Below are positions 28,346 to 38,046 of a stretch of DNA of 64,000 nucleotides, one piece after another. The notes under the pieces are model-generated. The model saw nothing but the letters and a program-made list of their open reading frames with translations, was not told the DNA's origin and ran no database searches. Location of the stretch: positions 29,900 to 93,899 of the forward strand of contig NZ_NGVS01000007.1 of assembly GCF_002777975.1 (NCBI RefSeq), read 5' to 3'. Both the position numbers and the translations under genes were made by a program. The DNA is from Shewanella carassii (GTDB lineage Bacteria; Pseudomonadota; Gammaproteobacteria; Enterobacterales; Shewanellaceae). Position 1 is the first letter of the stretch. Each line of letters opens with the position of its first letter.

Positions 28346-29713
28346 TTAACGTATCCCTTCGCGGCGCAGCGCGGCCGGGGTGAAGTTGGCCTCAGACAAC
28401 TTGGCATCGAAGTCATACATACGGCCTTCGTTATCCAAACCTATGGCGATATAACGACGAGACTGCAGATCGTAATACACCTCGAGAGTACTCCAGTGAG
28501 TCGGCACCTCGTAGTAGTTCAGACCATGCGCCATGGCAACCCGATACAGTTCGTCACGGTTGTCGTACAGATCGGCGATTGAGACCTGCCAGGAATCCTC
28601 ATCCAAATAGAAGACTCGGGTCTTGTAGATATGACGCATGCCCTCTTTCAAGCTGGCCTTGACCACCCAGACTCTGTGCTTTTCATAGCGAATATAATCG
28701 GGGTTCAGGTGACCGGGCTTGAGTAGCTCACTGTACTTGACCTTATCCGAATGCAGACGGTAGTCGTTGTAAGGAATGAATATCTCTTTCTTGCCCAGCA
28801 ACTCCCAGTTGTAACGGGAAGGCGAGCCGTTGAACATATCGAAATCATCCGTAGTACGCAGACCATCAGAAACCGTACCGGGCGTGTCAAAGGCCACGTT
28901 GGGCGCCTTTCTCACCCGGCGCTGCCCTGTGTTGTAGGTCCAGGCCTGGCGGGGTTCCTTCTCCTGATCCATGGTTTCTTTCACCAACAGCGCAGTACCG
29001 GCCAAACGCGCGGGTTGCGTCACCACCTGTTTGAATTCAAACAGAATATTGTTCTTTTTCAGTTCATCCAAATTGGCTTCGGGACGAGAGTATTCGAAAC
29101 GTATCTCCTCGGCCATTTCCACCAGTGTGTAATCACCACTGGCGGTAGGCGCCGCCTGATTACGTTCGGTTTCGATATCGACACCGCGGAATCTGAGGAT
29201 ATGGTTCCAAATGGCTTCCAATCCATTGGCAGGAATGGGGAAAGGAATGCCTATAGACGCGCCATCGACACCATTGCCCTCTGAGACCAGAGTCGCTCTC
29301 GGCGCATTGGCCTTGGTGGCATCATAAATAAACTGCGGCACAGAAGCGGTACGCCGGGTCTGATAGATGTTCATTTTGAAACTATCAGGATAGGTTTCAA
29401 ACATCTTCAGTTGCCCCGGCGTCAGGAACTCCTTGTATTGCTCCTTATTGGCTGCGGTAACCGTCACCAGCGGCTTGTCATCCGGAAAGGGATCGGGGTG
29501 ATGCATGCCTTTTTTATAACTGGCAGGAGGTGTGGTAATGCCGCCGTCCCAAGCCGGAATACTACCATCGGCGTTGGGGCCCTTTTCAGCCCCGAGTGGT
29601 GTCAGGCTGCTACCCAGCTTGGCCACATCGGCCTCGGAAACCTTGGCTTCTACGGCTGTAGTGGCCCCCAAAGCCAGAATTACAGCAGCAGACAATATAG
29701 CTATCGTTCTCAT
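28346..29713 (-). CDS. DUF1329 domain protein, exported
   Basis: 455 residues from the ATG at 29713 (MRTIAILSAAVILALGATT, then EAKVSEADVAKLG), chosen because the signal peptide begins there. The frame extends further upstream into the DUF1302 gene. The mature protein fits the DUF1329 family: GPNADGSIPAWDGGITTPP near its start, TGQRRVRKAPN and the W- and Y-rich C-terminal half. It is probably periplasmic or attached to the outer membrane and has often been found beside DUF1302 proteins. A lipid-binding role like LolA has been suggested for relatives, but I cannot show it here. It starts 13 bases after DUF1302 ends. Confidence 0.88.
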   Translation of the reverse strand: MRTIAILSAAVILALGATTAVEAKVSEADVAKLGSSLTPLGAEKGPNADGSIPAWDGGITTPPASYKKGMHHPDPFPDDKPLVTVTAANKEQYKEFLTPGQLKMFETYPDSFKMNIYQTRRTASVPQFIYDATKANAPRATLVSEGNGVDGASIGIPFPIPANGLEAIWNHILRFRGVDIETERNQAAPTASGDYTLVEMAEEIRFEYSRPEANLDELKKNNILFEFKQVVTQPARLAGTALLVKETMDQEKEPRQAWTYNTGQRRVRKAPNVAFDTPGTVSDGLRTTDDFDMFNGSPSRYNWELLGKKEIFIPYNDYRLHSDKVKYSELLKPGHLNPDYIRYEKHRVWVVKASLKEGMRHIYKTRVFYLDEDSWQVSIADLYDNRDELYRVAMAHGLNYYEVPTHWSTLEVYYDLQSRRYIAIGLDNEGRMYDFDAKLSEANFTPAALRREGIR

Positions 29714-29726
29714 TTTATTGTCCTTA

Positions 29727-31781
29727 TCAGATCGAAAACTTAACGTTGAAAGACACATAATCGCGATCGGCCATCGCATTGGTTGTGCCTACCCCACCAA
29801 AGAAACTGTTATAGGAAAGATCCGCGCCCCAGCGGCTCTGGTAATCAAAGCTGAGTCCCAGTGCCACAGACTTGCGACCTTCGGTAAACAGGAACATAGG
29901 ATCTGGGGTAATACCATCAACGTCATGGGAGAAAATCACTCTAGGTGACATATTGATGCCGGAGAACACGTTGTTAAAATCGGCCTTGGCAACAATCCGG
30001 TAACCCCAAGCGAAATCAGTCGGGAACGGATTGGTTTCAGGTCCGTTGTGCAACGCTTCAATGATGCCTGGCATATCCGGGTTGCCGCCGCTGCGCCCTG
30101 TGCCTGGACCATTGAGTCTGAGTTCATCAAAACCCGGCATATCGTGGATCCACACCCCACCCACTTCGGCGAGCATCACCAGGTTATCGGTACCCAGCGT
30201 CGGGCCAAACAGGTGGGTAAAGGTCATCTGCGCCTGAGTCGTATCGAGGCGGATAAAACCTTCGGCGTATTCACCTGGACCAACATCCTTGACATGGGAA
30301 GTGTACTGGGACAAACCATCGAGATCCGGCCTCAGCCCCGCGTTAGCCAGCTGTTGTGGCATAGCGGCAAATAACAGTTCCACATCATCAATCTGCAGAG
30401 GCTCATCCTGGCGGTGCGCGATTTCACCAGCTACAGAGGTATCACCTATCAAGGTGTTGAAACTAAAGCCGTAAAGCTTGATATCTTCCGGATAAACCAC
30501 CTGGGCCTTGGAGAAGCTGTCTAGGCTAAGCAGCACTTCGCGGTTGATATTGCCCGCGTTTTGCCCAAGCACCGCCATATCAGACAGCAACGCGCCAGTG
30601 CTGAAGTCCGCCGTGGTACCACTGATGAGCGGACGGCGACTGTGGTAATTCATGTAATAAAAGCCAAACTCGGTTTCGCCCAGCTCCGGGGCGTAGTACC
30701 CCAGTTTGATACCGTACTGACCGGAATCGCTGGGAGCGGCTTCATCTTCCACCAATGTCACCTTGGTGGGATAAGCCAGCGCCATCTGTACCAACTGCTC
30801 GGTCGGAATATTCTGTCCGGAGGCTATCATGTTGGACAGGCGGTTATATTCCTGGGTCAGGAAATCGAGGTTGATATCCGGGTTGGCGTTAAAACCAAGC
30901 TGAGCGTTTTGGTTGTAGCCACCGTAACCGACAAAGTCGTTGGTACCGAAAATCGACCCGGGAGTCGGAACCCAGATAGGCTCCCAGTCATATTGATAAA
31001 ACGCTTCCAGCGACAGGTTTTCGGTCACCCCCAAAGAGGCCCACACCATACCCTGCGGCCTGAAGGCTTCCTTCAATTCCGCGCCCGGTGCGTTAAGTAT
31101 GTTCAAATCCACCGGGTTGATCACCGCAATACCATGGGAAATCAGCGTGCTTTCCCCCCATGACACCACCTGATTACCCACACGGATAGTCAGTGGATTG
31201 GCACCATCGTTGAAATCGAAGTTGGCATAGACGAAGGCATCCAACAGACGGATATCCTTACACTGCACTTCCTCGGCGCGCTTGTCGGCGCAAGGATCGT
31301 AACGGTTGCCGGTCAGAGGATCATTGAAATCGTAAATTCTGTCGTTCAGCTTACGATCGTAGAAATACATGCCGCGGGCGAAAATACCGAAATTCTCATA
31401 CTTGAGCGACAGTTCGTGCAGCCCCTTGAAGATTTCCGAGGTAGTATCGCCTTTAGAATAGAGGAGATTACTCAAGTCATTGTTGCTGGAATAGGAACCG
31501 GGTTGCGCCCAGATCTCGGCGGCGGTGTACTTGGTATCGGTAAAGGCGGAGTAACCGCTCCAGTCGAATCTGGGATGGTTAACCTTACCTATCTGACCAT
31601 CCCAGTCACGTCCTTCCACGCGCCAACTGGCGCCCAAGGTCCATGTCGAGTCAAAGGAACCATCCACATCGCCCCATTTGAACGATACCGCTTCGACACT
31701 GGGGATCATCCCTAAACTCAGTGCCGACGCCACCCCCAAAGCGAGCGCCGACTTGTTAAAACGGTTTATCACTGTTTTCAT
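29727..31781 (-). CDS. DUF1302 family outer-membrane beta-barrel protein
   Basis: 684 residues. The signal peptide (ALALGVASALSLGMIPSVEA) is followed by VSFKWGDVDGSFDSTWTLGASWR, the usual DUF1302 opening, and by alternating hydrophobic strands to the C-terminus (YVSFNVKFSI). These features point to an outer-membrane beta-barrel. Two cysteines (PCADKRAEEVQCK) may close a surface loop. It is the first gene of the operon, with AGGAGA-like GGAGAAG 7-8 bases before the ATG. As the outer-membrane part of the set it could be the exit or entry port for a hydrophobic cargo handled by the RND protein (inference). Confidence 0.9.
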   Translation of the reverse strand: MKTVINRFNKSALALGVASALSLGMIPSVEAVSFKWGDVDGSFDSTWTLGASWRVEGRDWDGQIGKVNHPRFDWSGYSAFTDTKYTAAEIWAQPGSYSSNNDLSNLLYSKGDTTSEIFKGLHELSLKYENFGIFARGMYFYDRKLNDRIYDFNDPLTGNRYDPCADKRAEEVQCKDIRLLDAFVYANFDFNDGANPLTIRVGNQVVSWGESTLISHGIAVINPVDLNILNAPGAELKEAFRPQGMVWASLGVTENLSLEAFYQYDWEPIWVPTPGSIFGTNDFVGYGGYNQNAQLGFNANPDINLDFLTQEYNRLSNMIASGQNIPTEQLVQMALAYPTKVTLVEDEAAPSDSGQYGIKLGYYAPELGETEFGFYYMNYHSRRPLISGTTADFSTGALLSDMAVLGQNAGNINREVLLSLDSFSKAQVVYPEDIKLYGFSFNTLIGDTSVAGEIAHRQDEPLQIDDVELLFAAMPQQLANAGLRPDLDGLSQYTSHVKDVGPGEYAEGFIRLDTTQAQMTFTHLFGPTLGTDNLVMLAEVGGVWIHDMPGFDELRLNGPGTGRSGGNPDMPGIIEALHNGPETNPFPTDFAWGYRIVAKADFNNVFSGINMSPRVIFSHDVDGITPDPMFLFTEGRKSVALGLSFDYQSRWGADLSYNSFFGGVGTTNAMADRDYVSFNVKFSI

Positions 31782-32097
31782 TTATCGCTTCTCCGTAACC
31801 TGCTGGATTAATTGTTATAGGAGTCTCAACCAACATCTTGTTAGCTCACAGGTAACACCATTGTTACAGCAATTAATGCTGATGAGCAAGGCAGATACTG
31901 AGAAATTTATCTTGCAGATTTGAGGACTTAAGGTCGTTAGTTCGTGCACTGAAGGGGACAGAATTTAAATTTTTGTTGCGTATGCGGGCGACAAATGGCG
32001 GTGACAGCTATAAGCCGCTTAATTTCAATGAATTAACCTTTGTTACAGGCATAAAAAAACGGCCGACTGATTTAGTCGACCGTTTTAAGTAATTACT
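31782..32097. other. intergenic region between the DUF1302 operon and the DUF2835 gene
   Basis: It holds the presumed promoter of the DUF1302 operon, a terminator hairpin at 32057-32086 and, at 31942-31974, a short stretch (ggggacagaatttaaattt) that recalls flanks of REP-associated or IS200-like transposase elements. No gene was found. Confidence 0.45.
32057..32086 (-). terminator. terminator after the DUF2835 gene
   Basis: aaaacggccgact and agtcgaccgtttt form a 13-base stem with one mismatch around gatt. The A run on the plus strand (32053-32059) gives T residues at the 3' side for leftward transcripts, closing the pepN-DUF2835 unit. Confidence 0.7.
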
Positions 32098-32313
32098 CTA
32101 AAGTTGTTTTAAAGAAATGAATTTTCCATCCCGGTCCAATCTGAGATGGAATTCACCGTGAATACCATCGGCAGTCAGAAAAGGGCGTAGACGGCGGCCG
32201 TTGATCCAGAGGATCTTGCCCCCCTTCTCCCTGACCTCAACATTCTCGGCAATACCTTGATAGTAAGGTAAAAAATCTTGATAACTCAGATTGAGGCGAA
32301 AGTAAAATTCCAT
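32098..32313 (-). CDS. DUF2835 family protein
   Basis: 71 residues, MEFYFRLNLSYQDFLPYYQG then VEVREKGGKILWINGRRLRPFLTADGIHGEF, which fits DUF2835, a small cytoplasmic protein family of gammaproteobacteria with no known role. It has no signal or membrane segment. It begins 8 bases after the pepN stop, and so is probably in the same transcript. Confidence 0.85.
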   Translation of the reverse strand: MEFYFRLNLSYQDFLPYYQGIAENVEVREKGGKILWINGRRLRPFLTADGIHGEFHLRLDRDGKFISLKQL

Positions 32314-32321
32314 CTTTGTAC

Positions 32322-34907
32322 TCAGTCTTCCAGTGCGCGGCTGACCTTCTCATAGAGATCCCGCGACAGCTCAGGCATAGCCAACAGCTCCTGCAGACAA
32401 GCCTTCATTTTGGCCTGGCGCTCGTCATCAAACTTGGCAAACTGGATCAGCGGAGTGATGATCCGCGCTGCCACTTGCGGGTTGAGGCTATTGAGCTGTT
32501 TGAGCATGGCGGTAAGGAAAGCATATCCCTTGCCGTCCAAGCGGTGGAATTGACGCACATTGGCCGCGGCAAAACTGCCCACCAGAGAACGAACCCGGTT
32601 GGGATTATTCAGACTGAAGGCCGGATGTTGCAACAGGGTCTCGAGTCTGGCGATCACCCCATCATCTGTCGCCATCGCCTGCAGGCTGAACCACTTGTCC
32701 ATAACCAGAGGGGTCTGGTTCCAGCGCTGCTCGAATGTCTGCATCAGGGCATCACGGCACTGACAATCGGCATCGTTGGCGGCAAGCAGCGCGCCCAGCG
32801 CATCTGTCATGCCAGAGGCCGATGCAAACTGCTGTTCAATCAAAGACTCATGTTCATCAGAGACTTTGGCCAGCAGCCAAAGCAGAGTATTTTTTAAACT
32901 GCGGGCGGCGGCATCATCCTGCGACAGTAATTGACGATAACGGGCCAACAGCTCATCTTCACAGCCACTGGCGATGGCTTCAATCACAAAGTCGCGGGCC
33001 AGCAACAGGGCATCCAATTCCACCTTATCGGCCTGTTCAATCAAGGACGACACTGAAAGCAGCTTGAGAATTTCGGCCGCAAGGCCCTTATCCAAAGCGT
33101 CATCCAGCATCACACCTCTGAAGCCGTCGACAACCCGAGGATCCAGATGCATCCCCTGCCCCTGTTCGAGCAAGGCAACGTTGGCCCACACGGCGCGGCT
33201 GAAGAGGCTCATCGCCGCTTCCCAACGGGCCACTTCACTGCTGGCATGGCGCAGTAAGCAAAGCAGCTGCACTGTGCTGTAGTCATACTTGAGCTTCACC
33301 GGCGCCGAAAAGTCCTGCAACAGCGAAGGAATTGGACGGGCACTGATACCCTTGAACTCTAATGTCTGCTCGGCCTGGGTAAAATCAAACACTTGGTTGA
33401 CCAAGGAGCTGCCATTATTGCCCAGCAGTTCCAGACTGAACGGAATATGCAATGGTGCCTTGGCCGCTTCTCCGGCACGCACTGGGGTGAACTGTTTGAG
33501 GTGCAGGCGGTAGGTCGCTGTGCTTGCATCATACTCATCAGTCACTGTTACCTGAGGGGTGCCCGCCTGGCTATACCAGAGGCGGAACTGAGTCAGATCT
33601 TTACCCGAGGCATCTTCCATAGCAGCGACAAAGTCATCACAGGTAACCGCCTGGCCATCGTGACGCTCGAAATAAAGCTTCATCCCCGCCTGGAAGGCCT
33701 GCTCACCCAGCAGGGTGTGCATCATGCGGATCACTTCGGCGCCCTTGTTGTAAACAGTGACTGTGTAGAAATTATTCATCTCTATCACGCTTTCGGGGCG
33801 AATAGGATGCGACATCGGCCCCGAGTCCTCGGCGAACTGCTGATTCTTGATGACCTTGATGGCATGAATACGGTTGACGGCCCGGGAGCCAAGATCTGAG
33901 CTGAATTCCTGATCGCGAAATACGGTCAGACCTTCTTTCAGGCTCAGCTGAAACCAGTCACGGCAAGTTACCCGGTTGCCGGTCCAGTTGTGAAAATATT
34001 CGTGACCAATAACGGACTCTATGCCGTGGAAGTCATCATCGGTCGCCGTGTCATTATCCGCCAACACATACTTGGTGTTGAAAACATTCAGGCCCTTGTT
34101 TTCCATGGCGCCCATGTTAAAGAAGTCCACAGCCACCACCATGTAGATATCGAGATCGTACTCGAGGTCAAAGCGTGACTCATCCCAGGCCATCGCCTTT
34201 TTCAATGAAGCCATGGCGTGTCCGGCCTTACCCAAGTTGCCCTTGTCGACAAACACCTGCAGTTTGACCTCTCTTCCTGAGCGGGTGGTAAAACTGTCTT
34301 CCAACAGGTCAAAGTCACCGGCAACCAGCGCAAACAAGTACGCGGGTTTAGGGAAAGGGTCTTGCCAGACGGCGAAATGACGACCATCGTCCATCTCCCC
34401 TTTTTCCAGCAGATTGCCGTTGGAAAGCAGGAAAGGAAACGCCTTGTCGGCTTCGATACGTACCTGGTATTTGGCCAGCACATCGGGACGGTCGAGAAAA
34501 TAGGTGATGCGTCTGAAACCTTCCGCCTCACACTGAGTGCAATAGGCGCCATCGGACATGTACAGACCTTCCAGTGCCGAGTTATCGGCCGGGCTGATAC
34601 GGGTCACCAGAGTCAATTCAAATTCGTTGAGTTCAGTTTCAAGCAGCAGTTTACCCGGTTCGAGGCGATAGTCGGCCGGTTCACCGTTAACCAACAGCTG
34701 TTCCAATTCCAGCTCGTCACCGTCAAGCTGCAGAGGTTCATTGTGATTGCCGTTGCGCCTAACCTGGCTGACTGCAGTCACCCGGGTTTGCTTGGGTTCG
34801 AGCTGAAATGAGAGGGACAGTTCTGGGATCAAAAACGCCGGTGGACGATAATCAGCCAGGCGCTTGGCTTGCAGTTGGTCCGGGGAAAGGTTTTGTGCTT
34901 CAGACAT
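32322..34907 (-). CDS. pepN: aminopeptidase N
   Basis: An M1-family zinc aminopeptidase of 861 residues (E. coli 870) that removes N-terminal residues from peptides in the cytoplasm. The substrate-binding GAMEN box is in NMGAMENKGLNVF, the zinc site in HEYFHNWTGNRVTC with the downstream Glu in SLKEGLTVF, and the catalytic Tyr probably in FYTVTVYNKGAEVIRM. The C-terminal DUF3458-type domain is complete. A terminator-like hairpin separates it from prc upstream. Confidence 0.97.
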   Translation of the reverse strand: MSEAQNLSPDQLQAKRLADYRPPAFLIPELSLSFQLEPKQTRVTAVSQVRRNGNHNEPLQLDGDELELEQLLVNGEPADYRLEPGKLLLETELNEFELTLVTRISPADNSALEGLYMSDGAYCTQCEAEGFRRITYFLDRPDVLAKYQVRIEADKAFPFLLSNGNLLEKGEMDDGRHFAVWQDPFPKPAYLFALVAGDFDLLEDSFTTRSGREVKLQVFVDKGNLGKAGHAMASLKKAMAWDESRFDLEYDLDIYMVVAVDFFNMGAMENKGLNVFNTKYVLADNDTATDDDFHGIESVIGHEYFHNWTGNRVTCRDWFQLSLKEGLTVFRDQEFSSDLGSRAVNRIHAIKVIKNQQFAEDSGPMSHPIRPESVIEMNNFYTVTVYNKGAEVIRMMHTLLGEQAFQAGMKLYFERHDGQAVTCDDFVAAMEDASGKDLTQFRLWYSQAGTPQVTVTDEYDASTATYRLHLKQFTPVRAGEAAKAPLHIPFSLELLGNNGSSLVNQVFDFTQAEQTLEFKGISARPIPSLLQDFSAPVKLKYDYSTVQLLCLLRHASSEVARWEAAMSLFSRAVWANVALLEQGQGMHLDPRVVDGFRGVMLDDALDKGLAAEILKLLSVSSLIEQADKVELDALLLARDFVIEAIASGCEDELLARYRQLLSQDDAAARSLKNTLLWLLAKVSDEHESLIEQQFASASGMTDALGALLAANDADCQCRDALMQTFEQRWNQTPLVMDKWFSLQAMATDDGVIARLETLLQHPAFSLNNPNRVRSLVGSFAAANVRQFHRLDGKGYAFLTAMLKQLNSLNPQVAARIITPLIQFAKFDDERQAKMKACLQELLAMPELSRDLYEKVSRALED

Positions 34908-34987
34908 AGGTCATCCTTAATTCGTTGGGCACTTGCAGTCGCTGAGTTCGTTGACTGATCTTGCCTCTGTGAGCGCTGGGAGCAAAC

Positions 34988-35013
34988 AAAAAACGCGCAA
35001 TCAGCGCGTTTTT
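34988..35013 (-). terminator. terminator between prc and pepN
   Basis: aaaaacgcgc-aatca-gcgcgttttt forms a stem followed by T residues in both directions. It lies just after the prc stop on the minus strand. Confidence 0.75.
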
Positions 35014-35032
35014 ATGTTTCCTGGAGCCAGCA

Positions 35033-37096
35033 TCAATTTGCGCTGTTTTTTGCCAATCTCTGATAGTCCACCATATCCAGAGTGATATAGACGGCTTCAT
35101 CGAGGAAGGCATCCGGAGTCTCGATTTTTTTCTCATCTTCGGAGACATTTTCATCGTCATCCAGAGACTTCAAGGGTTCGAGACCATGGTCAACCCGACG
35201 TTCGTTGAGGCGAGCCAACTGTTTCTGATCGTCCTTATCCCGCTCGGCCAGGCGCTCGCTTTCCACCAGAGAAACACTCTTCTCTTTATGGTGTTTCTTG
35301 AACTCGCCTATGTCCTGCAGTATATAACCGAACTCGACGTCCTGCTGGATCCGGCTATGGTGGCGTTTCGCAAGATTGCTGACCATTTCTGCGCCGATTT
35401 CACCCAAAGGCTGGTACTTGGCGACAGGCACCTTATCCCATGGCAGCGCATTGTCTTCTTCCGCTTCACCGTATTCACCCGGCTCCAACGCACTGGGGAA
35501 CGGGATATCCGGAGTCACCCCTTTCAGCTGGGTGCTACCACCATTGATACGGTAGAACTTGGCAATGGTGTACTGCACATGGCCAACCGGCTTTTCATAT
35601 AGGTCATAGATACGGCCAAGGCTCTTGTGCTGCTGCACTGTGCCCTTACCGAAGGTAGACTCACCGATAATCAAGGCGCGGCCATAATCCTGCAATGCAG
35701 CGGCAAAAATTTCCGAGGCCGAGGCCGAGTAACGGTCAACCATCACTGTGAGAGGGCCGTCGTAATAGCTCTTACCATCGTTGTCGCGGTTTTCGCTGAT
35801 GCGACCATTGGCATCACGAATTTGCACCACAGGTCCCTGGTCGATAAACAGCCCTGTTAGCAAGGTCGCTTCGGTCAAGGCGCCACCACCGTTACCACGC
35901 AGGTCGACAATCACGCCTTCAACCTTGGCTTCATTGAGGGTTTGCAACTCTTTGGCCACGTCGCGGGATAAGTCCATATAGAAGCCGGGGATCTGGATAA
36001 CACCGATTTTACGCTGGGCGTAAGGACCGGTTTCCGGCTCGACTATCTTGGAAGTCGCCGCCCTGTCTTCAAGACGAATTTTGTCCCGCACCACAGTCAC
36101 ATTGATGGGTTTAGCATTGGAGCCGCCTTTCTTGGGCAGCACCTGCAAAGTCACGGTACTGCCTTTAGGCCCTTTGATCAGCTCAACCACATCGTCCAGG
36201 CGCCAGCCGATAACATCGACCATCTCCTTGCCTTCCTGACCCACGCCGACAATTTTGTCTTCCGGCGCCAATTTCTCACTCAGAGCCGCCGGACCACCGG
36301 CCACCAGACTCTTGATAACCGTGTAGTCATCTTCCATCTGCAGCACAGCACCTATCCCTTCCAAGCTCAGGTTCATCTCCATCTGGAAACGTTCGGCATT
36401 ACGGGGAGACAGATAACTGGTGTGCGGCTCGACACTGCGGGCAAAGGCATTCATCAGCCCCTGGAACACATCTTCGCTGTTAGTTTGCTTCAGGCGTTTG
36501 ATGGCGTTGTTGTAGCGCTTACCCAGCACATCAACAATCTCTGGCCACTCTTTACCGGTAAGCTTGAGGTTAAGGGCATCGTACTTGACCCGTTGACGCC
36601 ACAACTCATTGAGCTCGGCCTCGTCTTTGGGCCAGGCGGCGTCTTTACGATCAAAGACATAAGCATCGCCGGCCTGATTAAAGTCCATCTCTTTGTCGAG
36701 CAGACTCAAGGCATAGGCAAAACGCTCGTAACGACGCTGCTGCACCAGATCGTACATCTTGTACGCAGGTTCCAGATCGCCGCTGCGCACCATATCGTCA
36801 AACTGGTTGGCATAGACTTTAAAGCTGTCGATATCGCTCTGCAGCAATACATTGCGGCGATAGTCGAGCTGTTCGAGATAACGCTTGAAGATCTGCTGAG
36901 AAAAAGCATCATCCAGATCGAATCTGTGATAATGGGAGCGACTGAACAGGCCGGTAATCCGTTTGCTGGCAACCTTGTGTTGTGGCTCCTGTTGTAGATG
37001 GGGTAACTCGCTGACCGGGACTGCCGGTGAGATAGCCAGCGCCTGGGAACCCATAAAGACACTGGCGATCGATGCAGCAAGAATAAATTTTCGCAT
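35033..37096 (-). CDS. prc: tail-specific (carboxy-terminal processing) protease Prc
   Basis: A periplasmic S41 serine protease that trims proteins with unstructured C-termini and controls peptidoglycan hydrolases. From the ATG at 37096, which has GGAG ten bases upstream, it has 687 residues (E. coli 682). The frame can be extended to a TTG at 37102. The signal peptide is residues 1-21 (ending SQALA), a PDZ domain spans about 245-335, and the Ser-Lys dyad lies in YSASASEIFAAALQDYG and GESTFGKGTVQQH. A Lys- and Glu-rich C-terminal region follows. It is 25-30 bases downstream of proQ, as in E. coli. Confidence 0.96.
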   Translation of the reverse strand: MRKFILAASIASVFMGSQALAISPAVPVSELPHLQQEPQHKVASKRITGLFSRSHYHRFDLDDAFSQQIFKRYLEQLDYRRNVLLQSDIDSFKVYANQFDDMVRSGDLEPAYKMYDLVQQRRYERFAYALSLLDKEMDFNQAGDAYVFDRKDAAWPKDEAELNELWRQRVKYDALNLKLTGKEWPEIVDVLGKRYNNAIKRLKQTNSEDVFQGLMNAFARSVEPHTSYLSPRNAERFQMEMNLSLEGIGAVLQMEDDYTVIKSLVAGGPAALSEKLAPEDKIVGVGQEGKEMVDVIGWRLDDVVELIKGPKGSTVTLQVLPKKGGSNAKPINVTVVRDKIRLEDRAATSKIVEPETGPYAQRKIGVIQIPGFYMDLSRDVAKELQTLNEAKVEGVIVDLRGNGGGALTEATLLTGLFIDQGPVVQIRDANGRISENRDNDGKSYYDGPLTVMVDRYSASASEIFAAALQDYGRALIIGESTFGKGTVQQHKSLGRIYDLYEKPVGHVQYTIAKFYRINGGSTQLKGVTPDIPFPSALEPGEYGEAEEDNALPWDKVPVAKYQPLGEIGAEMVSNLAKRHHSRIQQDVEFGYILQDIGEFKKHHKEKSVSLVESERLAERDKDDQKQLARLNERRVDHGLEPLKSLDDDENVSEDEKKIETPDAFLDEAVYITLDMVDYQRLAKNSAN

Positions 37097-37126
37097 CAGC
37101 AAGTTACTCCTTTCTATTTGATGATT

Positions 37127-37783
37127 TTACAGCAGAATATGTTCCACACGAACCTTGACTGACAGGCCGGAATCCAGTTGAACGTGAACATCTTCTTTAT
37201 TGATGTCGAGGATCACACCGGCTACCGGCGTCATACCCAATTTGACATTCACTCGCTGTGAAGGTTTCAGCTCTTCCAACACAGCTGGAACCAATTCCAC
37301 GGCTGGAGCAGCAGGCTTCGGCTTACGGGCCACTTTTTTGTCGCTGCGTGGGCGCTCACTGCGAGGCTTGTCACCCTGAGGACGTGGCTTACGCGCAGGC
37401 TTAGCCTTCTTGGCTTCACCTTCTTTGGCAGGCTCAGCCGCACGGCGGGCCTTGGCCTTTTCCTGACTCTCTTTCAGCGTCGCCTTGGCATGTTCAATAT
37501 GTTCGGGATCCAGTTCGCCGCAAGGGTTACCATCGAGGTCTACCCGCTGAGCGCCTTCCTTGATGCACTTAAGATAGCGCCAACTGTTGGTATAGCGTCT
37601 CAGGGCGACCCTCAGTTGGGTCTTACTGACTTTGGAATCATCAGCCAACCTTTCAGCCAAATCCTGAAACAGTCCTATCTTCAGCGGTTTGGTTTCTCCT
37701 TCGGCGATAAAGCACAAAGGAAATGTTTCATACAAATACGCCAGAATAGCGTTGGTGTCGGTCAACTTTTCTGTTGATTCCAT
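37127..37783 (-). CDS. proQ: RNA chaperone ProQ
   Basis: A FinO-domain RNA chaperone that binds many small RNAs and mRNA 3' ends. The start at 37783 (MESTEKLTDTNAILAYLYE) lines up with E. coli ProQ and has GGAAG 5-6 bases away. The frame is open to a GTG at 37795. 218 residues. The FinO core is about 1-120 (LRVALRRYTNSWRYLKCI, DLDGNPCGELDPEHIEHA), followed by a basic linker rich in K, R and P and a C-terminal Tudor-like domain (VNVKLGMTPVAGVILDI, then VKVRVEHILL). It is the gene before prc. Confidence 0.96.
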   Translation of the reverse strand: MESTEKLTDTNAILAYLYETFPLCFIAEGETKPLKIGLFQDLAERLADDSKVSKTQLRVALRRYTNSWRYLKCIKEGAQRVDLDGNPCGELDPEHIEHAKATLKESQEKAKARRAAEPAKEGEAKKAKPARKPRPQGDKPRSERPRSDKKVARKPKPAAPAVELVPAVLEELKPSQRVNVKLGMTPVAGVILDINKEDVHVQLDSGLSVKVRVEHILL

Positions 37784-38046
37784 CATTACTTCCACAGTTA
37801 ACAGGGGACGTCAGTGGTCAGTTAGGTCTGCTGTACTCACGGCGTCGTTCATCTTCGTTAATCCCTTGGGGGATAACGTACAAATTAGCATGCATTCGGC
37901 CATTGCCAAAGACATGACACAAAACTTAACATTTCAGCCCGATAGGGCCAAGCACCACAAACGGTCAGTTGGCCCACAAAGCGGCCGCCTATTATAAGCT
38001 GCACGCGCCTTAATGCGACCACCAATTGTGGCAAATTGTACAGGGA

